DNA of 64,000 nt from Aeromicrobium chenweiae (GCF_003065605.1 NZ_CP026952.1:558001-622000), one strand, 5' to 3'. Positions 1-9,087 are shown, counted from the first letter of the stretch. The notes: a model not told the origin generated them from the letters alone. Translations and numbers: made by a program.

Positions 1-313
1 TCACGGCGTCGACCATGGACAGGCCGCGCTCGACCTCGCCACCGAAGTCGGCGTGGCCGGGGGTGTCGATGATGTTGATCGTCACGCCACCCTCGGGGGC
101 ACCGGGGCCGTTGTAGCGGACAGCGGTGTTCTTCGCGAGGATCGTGATGCCCTTCTCGCGTTCCAGATCTCCGGAGTCCATGGCACGCTCGGCGAGCAGG
201 TGGTGCTCGTCGAAGTGCCCCTGCTGCTGGAGCATGGCGTCAACCAGGGTGGTCTTGCCGTGGTCGACGTGGGCGACAATTGCGACGTTGCGCAGGTCGG
301 AGCGAATCGGCAT
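1..313 (-). CDS. typA: TypA/BipA ribosome-associated GTPase (5' part only)
   Basis: Only the first 104 codons lie in the window; the gene runs off the left edge. The N-terminus reads [21 protein letters not shown], with the G1 loop AHVDHGKT at residues 14-21 and a [15 protein letters not shown]3 segment near residue 87, as in TypA/BipA translational GTPases. These bind the ribosome and act in 50S assembly and stress adaptation. The ATG at 311-313 fits family N-termini. A run of eight T residues (on the coding strand) lies just upstream of the start, between it and a weak AGGA. A TAGAAT -10 candidate lies at 366-371 on the minus strand. Confidence 0.95.
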   Translation of the reverse strand, partial: MPIRSDLRNVAIVAHVDHGKTTLVDAMLQQQGHFDEHHLLAERAMDSGDLEREKGITILAKNTAVRYNGPGAPEGGVTINIIDTPGHADFGGEVERGLSMVDAV

Positions 314-450
314 GCGAAAAAAAATCCTAAGCGTGGGGAATGCTCACCAAAGTCGGAGCCTTCCTATTCTACGCGCGGCATCCCCACTGGGACGAATCGC
401 GGTACGTGACGAGACTCTCGCCGGTCATTGCGCCGTCACAAAGATTTCAT

Positions 451-477
451 TTGATCAATAGTTGCGACATAGTTAAC
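451..477. promoter_or_regulatory. Candidate operator upstream of marR
   Basis: The AT-rich stretch just before the marR start holds the palindrome TTGATCAA (451-458), a direct repeat ATAGTT at 458-463 and 469-474 (11-bp spacing), and GTTAAC (472-477). MarR proteins commonly bind AT-rich dyads over their own promoter, so autoregulation of the marR-MFS pair is inferred. No binding data exist. Confidence 0.35.
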
Positions 478-485
478 ATCCTCGG

Positions 486-956
486 GTGACCACCACACCG
501 GACGAGCTCTACGGCGCACTGGAGGACTTCGTGATGCGCCTGATGAACCTCGCCGAGTCCGACGGCATGGACGCCTTGGTGGACCTCGATCTGTCGTTCT
601 CGCAGGCACGTACGTTGTTCCTGCTGGCCAAGACCGCGGAGCCCATGTCGATCCACGCGATCGCCACGCAGCTCGGCCTGTCGGACGCCGCCGCCGGTCG
701 CAACGTCGAGCAGCTGCTGAAGCTCGACGTCGTCGAACGGCGGGAGAGCCCCGAGGACCGGCGGGTCAAGCTCGTCTCGCTCACGCCGGTCGGTGAGAAG
801 CTCGCCGTCAGCCACGTCGACGCCAAGCGCGACTCCATCAAGGCCTTCACGGCCGCCCTTCCCCCCGAACAGCGCGACGACCTTCATCGCGTCCTGTCCG
901 ACGTCCTCGCGAGCGGCACCCTCCGCCCGCGGAAGAACCAGGAGCACTGCCTATGA
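486..956 (+). CDS. MarR-family transcriptional regulator
   Basis: 156 aa, normal for MarR. The centre has the winged-helix signature: a recognition-helix region SDAAAGRNVEQLLKLDVVER followed by the wing SPEDRRVKLVSLTPVG. The GTG start at 486 is the first in frame. Its stop overlaps the next gene's start in an ATGA (953-956), so the two are translationally coupled. MarR regulators beside a drug-type MFS pump usually repress that pump until a lipophilic ligand binds, and that is the inferred role here. The ligand is unknown. Confidence 0.85.
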   Translation: MTTTPDELYGALEDFVMRLMNLAESDGMDALVDLDLSFSQARTLFLLAKTAEPMSIHAIATQLGLSDAAAGRNVEQLLKLDVVERRESPEDRRVKLVSLTPVGEKLAVSHVDAKRDSIKAFTAALPPEQRDDLHRVLSDVLASGTLRPRKNQEHCL

Positions 957-2566
957 CCACCCGATCCGAACCCTTGTCGGACGACGACAGGATCACTCCC
1001 GAGCTGCTCAAGATCGCCGGCGTCGTCGTCCTCGGCGCGATCATGTCGATCCTCGACGTCACGGTCGTCAACGTCGCGCTGCCGACGTTCCAGACCGAGC
1101 TGGCGCCGGGCGACGAGCCGCTCGCCTACTCGACCGTCGCGTGGACCGCGACGGCCTACATGCTCGCGCTGGCGGCGGTCATCCCGCTGACCGGCTGGGC
1201 CGCCGACCGCTTCGGCACCAAGCGCCTCTACATGACCGCCATCGCGCTGTTCACGATCGGCTCGCTGCTGTGCGCGACGGCGTGGAACATCGAGGCCCTC
1301 ATCGGCTTCCGCGTCCTGCAGGGACTCGGCGGCGGCATGCTGATGCCGCTCGGCATGACGATCATGACCAAGGCCGCCGGCCCGCACCGCATGGGCCGCC
1401 TGATGGCGATCCTCGGTGTCCCGATGCTGCTGGGCCCGATCCTCGGCCCGATCATCGGTGGTGTCCTCATCGACGCCGCGTCGTGGCACTGGGTGTTCCT
1501 CATCAACCTGCCCATCGGCCTGATCGGTCTCGCGTACGCCGCCCGGGTGCTGCCCAAGGACGCCCCCGAGCCCAGCGAGTCGCTCGACGTGACCGGCATG
1601 ATCCTGCTGTCGCCGGGTCTCGCCGCGCTGCTGTACGGCGTCTCCTCGATCCCCGAGGAGGGCACCGTCCTGGCGGTGAAGGTCCTGGCCCCGGCCATCA
1701 TCGGACTCGCGCTGATCATCGGATTCGTGTTCTGGTCGTTCAAGCCCAAGCACCCGCTGCTCGACCTGCGCCTGTTCAAGGACCGCAACCTGACGCTGTC
1801 GGTCATCACGATGTTCCTGTTCGCGTCGGCGTTCTTCGGCGCGCTGCTGCTGGTCCCGACCTACTTCCAGCAGGTCGACGGCTACTCGGTGAAGAAGGCC
1901 GGCCTGCTGATCGCGGCGCAGGGCATCGGCGCGATGCTGACGATGCCGATCGCGGGTGCGCTGAGCGACCGGATCCCGGTCGGGCGCATCGTCCCGTTCG
2001 GCTTCCTCGGCATCCTGATCGGCCTGTTCGGCGTGGCCCAGAGCACCGACCCCGGCACGTCCGACTGGACCATCATGGCCTGGCTGTTCGTGACCGGCCT
2101 CGGCATGGGCGCGACGATGATGCCGCTGTTCACCTCGGCGCTGAAGACTCTCAAGGCCGCTGACGTGGCCCGCGGGTCGACGCTGCTCAACGTGACGCAG
2201 CAGGTGGCCAGCGCCGTCGGCATCGCGACGATCTCGGTCGTGCTGACCAACGCCATGAAGAGCGGCGACGTCATCGCCGGCTCGGACAAGCTCCCCGGCG
2301 TCGACGAGGGCCTGACGCCCGCGCAGCTCGCCGCGGGATCGCACACCGAGCAGGGGGCCGGCGTCGTCGACATGCTGAAGGTGCCCGGTTCGGTCCTGCA
2401 GCAGGGCTTCCAGGACCTGGCCGACGCGTTCTCGACGTCGTACTGGGTCGCCTTCGCGGTGCTGCTCGTGACGCTCGTCCCGGTCGCGTTCCTGCCGCGC
2501 AAGCGCCAGGAGTCGCACCTCCTCGACGACGAGGACGGCGCGACGCCGCCGATCATGATGCACTGA
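953..2566 (+). CDS. MFS drug exporter, DHA2 (EmrB/QacA) family
   Basis: 537 aa with about 14 hydrophobic segments, typical of the 14-TM DHA2 family of proton-driven drug antiporters. The first helix has LDVTVVNVALP and loop 2-3 has GWAADRFGTKRL (motif A, near residues 80-92). Motif C lies around GVPMLLGPILGPIIGG in helix 5. It is translationally coupled to the upstream marR, so the pump is probably induced by its own substrates. The C-terminus is a short hydrophilic tail. A strong hairpin follows directly. Substrate cannot be told from sequence. Confidence 0.88.
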   Translation: MTTRSEPLSDDDRITPELLKIAGVVVLGAIMSILDVTVVNVALPTFQTELAPGDEPLAYSTVAWTATAYMLALAAVIPLTGWAADRFGTKRLYMTAIALFTIGSLLCATAWNIEALIGFRVLQGLGGGMLMPLGMTIMTKAAGPHRMGRLMAILGVPMLLGPILGPIIGGVLIDAASWHWVFLINLPIGLIGLAYAARVLPKDAPEPSESLDVTGMILLSPGLAALLYGVSSIPEEGTVLAVKVLAPAIIGLALIIGFVFWSFKPKHPLLDLRLFKDRNLTLSVITMFLFASAFFGALLLVPTYFQQVDGYSVKKAGLLIAAQGIGAMLTMPIAGALSDRIPVGRIVPFGFLGILIGLFGVAQSTDPGTSDWTIMAWLFVTGLGMGATMMPLFTSALKTLKAADVARGSTLLNVTQQVASAVGIATISVVLTNAMKSGDVIAGSDKLPGVDEGLTPAQLAAGSHTEQGAGVVDMLKVPGSVLQQGFQDLADAFSTSYWVAFAVLLVTLVPVAFLPRKRQESHLLDDEDGATPPIMMH

Positions 2567-2580
2567 TCGACCGTTCCCTC

Positions 2581-2616
2581 GACGAAGCCCCCACCGGTAC
2601 CCGGTGGGGGCTTCGT
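2581..2616 (+). terminator. Intrinsic-type hairpin after the MFS gene
   Basis: Perfect 17-bp inverted repeat (GACGAAGCCCCCACCGG and its complement) with a TAC loop, 15 bp after the MFS stop. No U-tract follows, as is usual in high-GC actinobacteria. Confidence 0.8.
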
Positions 2617-2687
2617 CGTCCCGCGACCCCGCGATCGCCCTACGGTGGGGATGCCGGCGGCCGACCGTGCCGCCCCCAGGAGGTCGT

Positions 2688-4208
2688 ATGTCCGCCAGCA
2701 CCCGGTCCAGCACCGTCGACGGCACGCTCCGGCGGAGCGCCGCCCGGCACCCGGACCGCACGGCCCTGTTGTTCGGCGACCGCTCGTGGACGTACGCCGA
2801 GCTGGACGCCGCGGTCAGCCGGGCCGCGCAGGTCCTGCTCGACCTCGGCCTGGACCGGGGCGCCCGGGTCGCGACGTACGGACGCAACTCCGACGCGTAC
2901 CTGCTGGCCTACCTCGGCTGCGCGCGCGCCGGCCTGGTGCACGTGCCGATCAACTACGCGCTGACGGGCGACGAGCTGTCCTACCTCGTGGAGGACTCCG
3001 GCAGCACCGCCGTGCTCGTCGACCCGTCGCTGCGTCCCGCGCTCGACGCCGCGAATCTTCAGGTCGGGACCGTCCTGGACCTGCGCGACACGGACGACTC
3101 GCTGATGGCCCGGGCGTCCGAGGGGCCGGTCCCCGTGATCGACGTGGCGGTGGCCGACACCGATCTCGTGCAGCTGCTCTACACGTCGGGCACGACGTCC
3201 AGGCCCAAGGGCGCCATGATGACGCACCGCGCCCTGGTGCACGAGTACCTCTCGGCGATCGTGGCCCTCGACCTCTCCGCCTCGGACGAGCCGCTGCACC
3301 CCATGCCGCTGTACCACTCGGCCGGCATGCACGTGTTCCTCCTGCCGTACCTGGCCGTCGGCGCGACGAACCACCTGATGGAGGCCCCCGACATCCCCGA
3401 GATCCTGCGGCTCGTGGAGGAACGCCGGCTGCGGTCGCTGTTCCTCGCGCCGACGGTGTGGGTCCCGCTGTCGCAGCACCCGGACTTCGAGACCCGCGAC
3501 CTGGGCAGCCTGCGCAAGGCGTTCTACGGGGCGTCGATCATGCCGCAGCCCGTGCTGCAGCGACTGCAGGAGGCGCTGCCCGAGCTCGGCGTGTGGAACT
3601 GCTTCGGCCAGTCCGAGATCGGCCCGCTCGCCACGGTGCTGCGGCCCGAGGAGCACGCGGAGCGGGCCGAGTCGTGCGGCCGGGCCGTCCTGTTCGTCGA
3701 GATCCGGGTCGTCGACGAGAGCGGGGCGGACGTCCCGCCGGGGGAGCCCGGCGAGGTCGTCTACCGCTCACCGCAGCTGTGCGAGGGGTACTGGGGCAAG
3801 CCCGAGGAGACGGCGGCCGCGTTCCGCGACGGCTGGTTCCACTCCGGGGACCTGGTCCGGGTCGACGAGCAGGGCTACCTCACGGTCGTCGACCGCATCA
3901 AGGACGTCATCAACACCGGTGGCGTGCTGGTCGCGTCGCGGGAGGTCGAGGACGTCCTCTACACGCATCCCGCGGTCGCGGAGGTGGCCGTGATCGGCAC
4001 GCCCGACGAGCGCTGGATCGAGGCGGTGACCGCGGTCGTGGTCACCAAGGCCCCGGTGACTCCCGAGGAGCTGATCGCCCACGCGAAGCGGAGCCTCGCG
4101 GGGTTCAAGGTGCCCAAGAGCGTCCACGTGGTCGACGAGCTGCCCCGCAACCAGTCGGGCAAGCTGCTCAAGCGGGTGCTCCGCGACGACCTGGAGCGTA
4201 CGGACTGA
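2688..4208 (+). CDS. Acyl-CoA synthetase (AMP-forming, FadD-like)
   Basis: 506 aa, a normal length for ANL-superfamily ligases. Residues about 163-175 carry the P-loop LLYTSGTTSRPKG. Later come GWFHSGDLVRVDEQGYL and the C-terminal lysine segment PRNQSGKLLKR that adenylates the acid. The start is the ATG at 2688, with AGGAGG 5 bases upstream. An upstream in-frame GTG at 2604 lies inside the terminator and was rejected. TACGGT at 2641-2646 may be its -10 box. It likely activates a fatty or related carboxylic acid; substrate unknown. It converges on the following SDR with a 6-bp gap. Confidence 0.88.
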   Translation: MSASTRSSTVDGTLRRSAARHPDRTALLFGDRSWTYAELDAAVSRAAQVLLDLGLDRGARVATYGRNSDAYLLAYLGCARAGLVHVPINYALTGDELSYLVEDSGSTAVLVDPSLRPALDAANLQVGTVLDLRDTDDSLMARASEGPVPVIDVAVADTDLVQLLYTSGTTSRPKGAMMTHRALVHEYLSAIVALDLSASDEPLHPMPLYHSAGMHVFLLPYLAVGATNHLMEAPDIPEILRLVEERRLRSLFLAPTVWVPLSQHPDFETRDLGSLRKAFYGASIMPQPVLQRLQEALPELGVWNCFGQSEIGPLATVLRPEEHAERAESCGRAVLFVEIRVVDESGADVPPGEPGEVVYRSPQLCEGYWGKPEETAAAFRDGWFHSGDLVRVDEQGYLTVVDRIKDVINTGGVLVASREVEDVLYTHPAVAEVAVIGTPDERWIEAVTAVVVTKAPVTPEELIAHAKRSLAGFKVPKSVHVVDELPRNQSGKLLKRVLRDDLERTD

Positions 4209-4214
4209 CGGCGG

Positions 4215-4961
4215 TCAGCCCGAGCGGTCGACCTTGTGCTGCGCGGCCTGCGCGATGGGCTTGAGCACCATGAGGTCGACGTTGACGTGCTGCGGGCGGG
4301 TGGCGACCCACACGATCGCGTCCGCGATGTCCTCGGCGACGAGCGGCTCACGGACGCCCGCGTACACGGAGGCTGCCTTGTCGGCGTCGCCGCCGAACCG
4401 CTTGAGGGCGAACTCGTCGGTCCGCACCATGCCGGGCGCGATCTCGGTGACCCGGACGGGCTGGCCGTTGAGCTCGAGCCGCAGCGTCTCGGTCATGGCC
4501 GTGACGCCGTGCTTGGCCGCGGTGTAGCCGCCGCCCCCCTCGTACGTGATGTGGCCGGCCGTCGACCCGAGGTTGACCAGGGTGCCCGCACCGCTCGCGA
4601 CGAGCGCAGGCAGCAGCGCGCGGGTGACCAGCAGCGTGCCGATGACGTTGACCTCGTACATCCGGCGCCAGTCGTCGGGGTCGGACGCCGCGACGGGGTC
4701 GGTGCCGATCGCTCCGCCGGCGTTGTTGAGCAGGAGGTCCAGCGTGGGGCCGACCGCCTCGGCGAGGGCGGCGACCTGCGCCTCGTCGGTGACGTCGCAG
4801 GTCACGGCGGTGCCGCCGATCTCGGCGGCGAGCGCCTCGATGCGCTCGGTGCGACGGGCGACGCAGAAGACGTGGAATCCGGCGGCGGACAGGGATCGGG
4901 CGGTGGCGGCACCGATGCCGCTGCTGGCTCCGGTCACGACGGCTGTGGGCATGGAGCCCAT
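4215..4961 (-). CDS. SDR-family NAD(P)-dependent oxidoreductase
   Basis: 248 aa classical short-chain dehydrogenase/reductase. TGASSGIG nucleotide-binding motif near residues 10-17, NNAGG near residue 80, and the catalytic YTAAK. The start is either the ATG at 4961 (MGSMPTAVV) or the one at 4952 (MPTAVV); neither has a clear ribosome-binding site. The gene is monocistronic and divergent from mshA. Substrate cannot be assigned. Confidence 0.82.
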   Translation of the reverse strand: MGSMPTAVVTGASSGIGAATARSLSAAGFHVFCVARRTERIEALAAEIGGTAVTCDVTDEAQVAALAEAVGPTLDLLLNNAGGAIGTDPVAASDPDDWRRMYEVNVIGTLLVTRALLPALVASGAGTLVNLGSTAGHITYEGGGGYTAAKHGVTAMTETLRLELNGQPVRVTEIAPGMVRTDEFALKRFGGDADKAASVYAGVREPLVAEDIADAIVWVATRPQHVNVDLMVLKPIAQAAQHKVDRSG

Positions 4962-5050
4962 CGTGGCAGACCGGTCGAGCCGCGTGGGACACCACTGCGG
5001 GTGGCGGGCCGTGGGGTGGATGGGACGATGGATCTGAAAGGCGGGTGCAC

Positions 5051-6304
5051 ATGCTCCAGCGAATTGCGATGCTCTCGGCGCACACCTCGCCGCTCGAGCA
5101 GCCCGGAGACGGGGACGCCGGCGGCATGAACGTGTACGTGATCGAGCTGTCCCGACAGCTCGCCGCCCGCGGCATCGAGGTCGAGATCTTCACCCGCGCG
5201 ACGTCCCGTCACCAGCCGGCCGTGCACGTCCCCGAGCCCGGCATCACGGTCCACCACGTGGCGGCCGGCCCGTTCGAGGGACTGGAGAAGAACGACCTGC
5301 CGTCCCAGCTGTGCTCGTTCGTCCGAGACGTGCTGCGCGCCGAGGTCGAGAACGAGCCGGGGCACTTCGACCTCGTCCACTCGCACTACTGGCTGTCGGG
5401 CCAGGTCGGCACCGTCGCGCGGGAGCGGTGGAACGTGCCGCTCGTGCACACGATGCACACGATGGCGAAGGTCAAGAACGCGATGCTGGCCGAGGGGGAC
5501 GCCGCCGAGCCGATCGGCCGCATCCGCGGTGAGGAGGAGATCGTCCGGCTGGCCGACCGCCTCATCGCCAACACCGCGGAGGAGCGCCGCGAGCTCATCG
5601 AGCTGTACGACGCCGATCCCGAGCGTGTGGCGGTCGTCCATCCCGGCGTCGACGTCCAGGTGTTCAGCCCCGGTCGCCAGGCCGAGGCGCGCCGCCGTCT
5701 GGGCGTCCCGGACGACGCCGCACTCGTGCTGTTCGCGGGACGCATCCAGCCGCTCAAGGCGCCCGACGTCGTGCTGAAGGCCGCCGCGGTCATGCTGGAG
5801 CGCGACCCCGCGCTGCGGGAGCGGCTCGCGGTCGTCGTCGTCGGCGGAGCGTCCGGATCGGGTCTCCAGCACCCCACGGCGCTGGCGGACCTCGGCGTCG
5901 AGCTGGGTCTCGACGACGTCGTGCAGTTCGTCCCGACGGTCGGCCAGCGCGAGCTCGCCGACTGGTACGCCGCCGCGTCCGTGGTCTGCGTCCCCTCCCA
6001 CAACGAGTCGTTCGGTCTCGTCGCGATCGAGGCCCAGGCCTGCGGCACGCCCGTCGTGGCCGCCCGGGTCGGCGGCCTGACGACGGCCGTCGCTGACGGT
6101 GTGACCGGCGTGCTCATCGACGGGCACGACCCCGCTGACTACGCCACGGCCCTGCACCGGCTGCTGACCGACCCCGACCTGCGGGAGGCGATGAGCCAGA
6201 AGGCCGTCCGTCACGCCGAGGGATTCGGCTGGGACGTCACGGCGGACCGTACGCTCGCGGTGTACGACCAGGCCGTCACGACCCACAGGGAGTCCCTCGT
6301 ATGA
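5051..6304 (+). CDS. mshA: D-inositol-3-phosphate glycosyltransferase (mycothiol step 1)
   Basis: About 417 aa. GT4-family enzyme that transfers GlcNAc from UDP-GlcNAc to 1D-myo-inositol 3-phosphate in mycothiol synthesis. The N-terminal glycine-rich loop [12 protein letters not shown] and the C-terminal nucleotide-binding segment [19 protein letters not shown] (about residues 318-336) match MshA. The chosen ATG at 5051 has AAAGGCGGG 6-7 bases upstream; the GTG at 5045 would sit directly on that site. It overlaps ybjN by ATGA. The order mshA-ybjN-...-gpm-senX3/regX3 matches mycobacteria (Rv0486-Rv0491). Confidence 0.92.
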   Translation: MLQRIAMLSAHTSPLEQPGDGDAGGMNVYVIELSRQLAARGIEVEIFTRATSRHQPAVHVPEPGITVHHVAAGPFEGLEKNDLPSQLCSFVRDVLRAEVENEPGHFDLVHSHYWLSGQVGTVARERWNVPLVHTMHTMAKVKNAMLAEGDAAEPIGRIRGEEEIVRLADRLIANTAEERRELIELYDADPERVAVVHPGVDVQVFSPGRQAEARRRLGVPDDAALVLFAGRIQPLKAPDVVLKAAAVMLERDPALRERLAVVVVGGASGSGLQHPTALADLGVELGLDDVVQFVPTVGQRELADWYAAASVVCVPSHNESFGLVAIEAQACGTPVVAARVGGLTTAVADGVTGVLIDGHDPADYATALHRLLTDPDLREAMSQKAVRHAEGFGWDVTADRTLAVYDQAVTTHRESLV

Positions 6305-6786
6305 CCGACACCGCAGTCCGCGACACCATCGTCGAGACGCTGGACGCGTCCGAGCTCGTCTACACCGAGCACCGGCCGGGGACGTTCGAGGTCACCCTGC
6401 CCGGCGAGCGGAAGCTGCAGACGACGTGCCGGCTCGAGGTCGGCAAGCACTCCCTCGGGATCCACGCGTTCGTCGCCCGCAACCCCGACGAGAACCACCA
6501 GGTCGTCTACCGGTGGCTGCTCGAGCGCAACCTCAAGATGTTCGGCGTCGCGTTCGCGGTGGACGCCGCCGGCGACATCTACCTCGACGGCCGCCTGCCT
6601 CTCAGTGCCGTCACGGCCGACGAGCTCGACCGGGTGCTGGGCGCCGTGCTGACGTACGCCGACGAGTCGTTCAACACGATCCTCGAGCTCGGGTTCGCCT
6701 CGTCCATCCGCAAGGAGTGGGAGTGGCGCGAGTCGCGCGGGGAGTCCACGCGCAACCTCGACGCGTTCAAGCACCTCAAGCCCTAG
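6301..6786 (+). CDS. YbjN-domain protein
   Basis: 161 aa, matching in size and content the actinobacterial YbjN-like proteins encoded just after mshA (mycobacterial Rv0487 position). The fold resembles type III secretion chaperones. The segment [17 protein letters not shown] and the acidic/aromatic C-terminus [14 protein letters not shown] are visible. It is cytosolic, with no signal or TM. Start codon overlaps the mshA stop (ATGA), so expression is coupled to mycothiol synthesis. Its molecular role is not established. Confidence 0.8.
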   Translation: MTDTAVRDTIVETLDASELVYTEHRPGTFEVTLPGERKLQTTCRLEVGKHSLGIHAFVARNPDENHQVVYRWLLERNLKMFGVAFAVDAAGDIYLDGRLPLSAVTADELDRVLGAVLTYADESFNTILELGFASSIRKEWEWRESRGESTRNLDAFKHLKP

Positions 6787-6809
6787 GCGTGCCCGCGCCG
6801 CGACTCGCG

Positions 6810-6825
6810 TAGCGTGGGCCCCGTG
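6810..6825 (+). promoter_or_regulatory. Leaderless promoter for the DsbA-like gene
   Basis: TAGCGT (6810-6815) is a good actinobacterial -10 box (TANNNT), and the GTG at 6823 begins 7 bases after it, where transcription should start. No Shine-Dalgarno sequence precedes that GTG. Inferred leaderless mRNA. Confidence 0.5.
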
Positions 6826-7488
6826 AAGGTCATCGTTTTCGCCGACGTGACGGACCCGTGGGCCTACATCGGATCGACGCGCTTCGAGCGCGCCGCCGCG
6901 ATGTTCTCGATCCTGACGGGGGAGCCCGTCGAGCTCACCTACCGGGCGTTCCAGGTCGAGCCCGACGTGCCGAGCGACGGCCGCCTGCTCCTCGACGCGC
7001 TCGAGGAGAGGCTCGGGGACCGCGACAAGGTCGACCTCGTCAACGCGCAGGTCACCGCGGCCGCCCGCATCACGGGGATCGACCTCAACTTCGAGGAGGC
7101 GATCGAGGCCAACTCCTTCGACGCGTGGCGGTTGCTCACCTGGGCCGACGAGTCCGGCCCCGGCTTCCAGCGCGACCTCGCCCACCAGCTGTGGCGCGGT
7201 CACTTCCTGGAGGGCGCCGACATCGGTGACCCCTTCGCACTGGCCACCCGCGCGGCCCTCGTGGGACTGGACCTGGAGACCGCCGAGGCGCTCCTCGCCA
7301 GCACCGAGTACGCCGAGGAGGTCCGCAAGCAGGTCGAGACGGGCAAGGCGCTGGGCATCGTCCAGCTGCCGTACGTCGTGGTCGAGCAGCAGTGGACGCT
7401 CGCGGGCATCCAGTCGCAGAACGACTACGTGCAGGCGCTGCACCAGATCTACACGGACTGGAAAGGGACCGACCCGTCGCCCGAATGA
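6823..7488 (+). CDS. DsbA/FrnE-like thioredoxin-fold protein lacking cysteines
   Basis: 221 aa from GTG 6823 (alternative GTG at 6814 adds three residues). The layout is that of the DsbA/FrnE/2-hydroxychromene-2-carboxylate isomerase family: an N-terminal strand and active-site loop, a helical insert, then the cis-Pro loop IVQLPYVVVEQ near residue 185. FrnE-type oxidoreductases have a CPWC motif after the first strand; here the position reads TDPWAYIG, and the whole protein contains no cysteine. It therefore cannot do dithiol chemistry. It lacks a signal peptide, so a cytosolic isomerase-, transferase- or binding-type role is likelier. It sits between ybjN and gpmA. Confidence 0.8.
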   Translation: MKVIVFADVTDPWAYIGSTRFERAAAMFSILTGEPVELTYRAFQVEPDVPSDGRLLLDALEERLGDRDKVDLVNAQVTAAARITGIDLNFEEAIEANSFDAWRLLTWADESGPGFQRDLAHQLWRGHFLEGADIGDPFALATRAALVGLDLETAEALLASTEYAEEVRKQVETGKALGIVQLPYVVVEQQWTLAGIQSQNDYVQALHQIYTDWKGTDPSPE

Positions 7489-7501
7489 GGGGATGACGCA
7501 A

Positions 7502-7517
7502 TAGGCTCGGAGGCATG
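7502..7517 (+). promoter_or_regulatory. Probable leaderless promoter for gpmA
   Basis: TAGGCT (7502-7507) lies 7 bases before the gpmA ATG (7515). The GGAGG at 7509-7513 is only one base from the ATG, too close to serve as a normal ribosome-binding site. Confidence 0.45.
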
Positions 7518-8258
7518 AGCACTCTGATCCTCCTGCGCCACGGTCACAGCGAGTGGAACGCCAAGAACCTCTTCACCGGCTGGGTCGACGTCGACCTCAA
7601 CGAGCAGGGCGTCGAGGAGGCCGGCAAGGGCGCCACCATGCTGGCCGACGCAGGCCTGCTGCCCGACGTCTCGCACACGTCCCTGCTGCGCCGCGCGATC
7701 CGCACCTCGCAGATCGTGCTCGACGGCGTCGACCGCCACTGGATCCCGGTCAAGCGGTCCTGGCGGCTCAACGAGCGGCACTACGGTGCGCTGCAGGGCA
7801 AGGACAAGAAGGCGACCCTCGAGCAGTACGGCGAGGAGCAGTTCATGACGTGGCGTCGCTCGTACGACGTCCCGCCGCCGCCGCTCGCCGACGACGACGA
7901 GTTCAGCCAGGCCGAGGACCCGCGCTACGCGGCCCTGCCCGACGAGCTCCTGCCGCGCACGGAGTGCCTGGCCGACGTCCTGGACCGGATGCTGCCGTAC
8001 TGGTACGACTCGATCGTGCCGGACCTGCTCGATCACCGGACGGTGCTCGTCACGGCGCACGGCAACTCGTTGCGCGCGCTCGTCAAGCACCTCGACGGCC
8101 TGAGCGAGGAAGCCGTCGTGGGCCTCAACATCCCCACCGGCATCCCGCTCGTCTACGACCTCGACGCCGACCTCAAGCCCACCGTGAAGGGCGGGCAGTA
8201 CCTCGACCCGGCCGCGGCCGAGGCAGCGATCGCCGCGGTCGCCAACCAGGGACGCTGA
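7515..8258 (+). CDS. gpmA: 2,3-bisphosphoglycerate-dependent phosphoglycerate mutase
   Basis: 247 aa, standard size for d[13 protein letters not shown] puts the phospho-accepting histidine at residue 9. Further family residues are in [24 protein letters not shown] and the second catalytic histidine in [12 protein letters not shown] (about residue 182). It interconverts 3- and 2-phosphoglycerate in glycolysis and gluconeogenesis. Its place next to regX3-senX3 is conserved across actinobacteria. It converges on regX3, separated by an unusual repeat block. Confidence 0.95.
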   Translation: MSTLILLRHGHSEWNAKNLFTGWVDVDLNEQGVEEAGKGATMLADAGLLPDVSHTSLLRRAIRTSQIVLDGVDRHWIPVKRSWRLNERHYGALQGKDKKATLEQYGEEQFMTWRRSYDVPPPPLADDDEFSQAEDPRYAALPDELLPRTECLADVLDRMLPYWYDSIVPDLLDHRTVLVTAHGNSLRALVKHLDGLSEEAVVGLNIPTGIPLVYDLDADLKPTVKGGQYLDPAAAEAAIAAVANQGR

Positions 8259-8259
8259 A

Positions 8260-8403
8260 CGCCGACGGGAGAGTTGCGCCCGCCGACGGGAGGGTTGCGC
8301 CCGCCGAGGGGAGAGTTGCGGAGTAGATCGTCGGCGCCAACTCTCCCCTCACGGGACGGGAGTCTCCCCTCACCGGACGGGGGTCTCCCCTCACCGGGCG
8401 GTG
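8260..8403. repeat. Opposed arrays of 21-bp repeats around a hairpin
   Basis: This intergenic block is almost wholly repetitive. Three tandem 21-bp units (8260-8280, 8281-8301, 8302-8322) have the form CGCCGACGGGAGAGTTGCGCC. Three more 21-bp units (8341-8361, 8362-8382, 8383-8403) have the form GTCTCCCCTCACCGGACGGGG, with a related core in reverse orientation. Where the arrays meet, GAGGGGAGAGTTG (8306-8318) and its exact complement (8338-8350) can form a 13-bp stem with a 19-base loop. It lies between convergent gpmA and regX3, so it could stop transcription from both sides. There are no CRISPR features (units adjoin without spacers). Confidence 0.85.
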
Positions 8404-8406
8404 GGG

Positions 8407-9087
8407 CTAGGAGTCGTACTTGTAGCCCAGGCCCCGCACCGTCGTGAGGGTCGTGGGGTTCGCCGGATCGGGCTCGATCTTGGCGCGCAGGCGCTTGACG
8501 TGGACGTCGAGGGTCTTGGTGTCGCCGACGTAGTCCGCGCCCCAGACCCGGTCGATGAGTTGGCCGCGGGTGAGCACGCGTCCGGGGTTGCGCAGGAAGT
8601 ACTCCAGCAGCTCGAACTCCTTGAGCGGGAACTTCGCGACCTCGCCGTCGATCGTGACGAGGTGACGGTCGACGTCCATGCGCACCCGTCCTGCCTCGAG
8701 GGACGCGTGGTCGTCGACGTCGTCGGTCATCCCGCGGCGCAGCACCGCGCGGATGCGCGCCACGAGCTCGCGCGGTGAGTACGGCTTGGTGACGTAGTCG
8801 TCGGCGCCGAGCTCGAGCCCGACGACCTTGTCCACCTCGGTGTCCTTGGCGCTGACCATGATGATCGGGACGGACGAGACCTGGCGCAGCGCGCGGCAGA
8901 CCTCGGTGCCGGACAGTCCCGGCAGCATGAGGTCGAGCAGGACGATGTCCGCCCCGCCGCGGTCGAACTCGGTCAGCGCGTCGGGCCCGGTCTCCGCGAT
9001 GGCGACGTCGAACCCCTCCTTGCGCAGGACGTACGACAGCGCCTCGCTGTAGCTCGCCTCGTCCTCGACGACCAGTACCTTCGTCAC
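8407..9087 (-). CDS. regX3: OmpR/PhoB-family response regulator RegX3
   Basis: 226 aa. Receiver domain at residues 1-120: acidic pair in VVEDE, phospho-acceptor aspartate in IVLLDLMLPG, switch lysine in YVTKPYSPRE. A PhoB-type winged helix makes up the C-terminus (RVLTRGQLIDRVWG, TLDVHVKRLRAKIE, VRGLGYKYD). RegX3 governs phosphate-starvation genes in mycobacteria. The GTG start at 9087 overlaps the senX3 stop by 4 bases, so the pair is coupled. The PHO-box-like repeat upstream of phoU is its probable target. Confidence 0.93.
   Translation of the reverse strand: MTKVLVVEDEASYSEALSYVLRKEGFDVAIAETGPDALTEFDRGGADIVLLDLMLPGLSGTEVCRALRQVSSVPIIMVSAKDTEVDKVVGLELGADDYVTKPYSPRELVARIRAVLRRGMTDDVDDHASLEAGRVRMDVDRHLVTIDGEVAKFPLKEFELLEYFLRNPGRVLTRGQLIDRVWGADYVGDTKTLDVHVKRLRAKIEPDPANPTTLTTVRGLGYKYDS

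Noticed and set aside
884..2887. 667-residue open frame on the minus strand across the MarR/MFS genes
   Set aside because: Arg/Asp/Gln-rich shadow of the real plus-strand genes with no family motif. The same applies to the other long antisense frames (e.g. 15766-18264, 34321-36408, 58452-60761).
8260..8403. CRISPR array
   Set aside because: Units are only 21 bp, adjoin without spacers, face each other in two orientations, and no cas genes are present.
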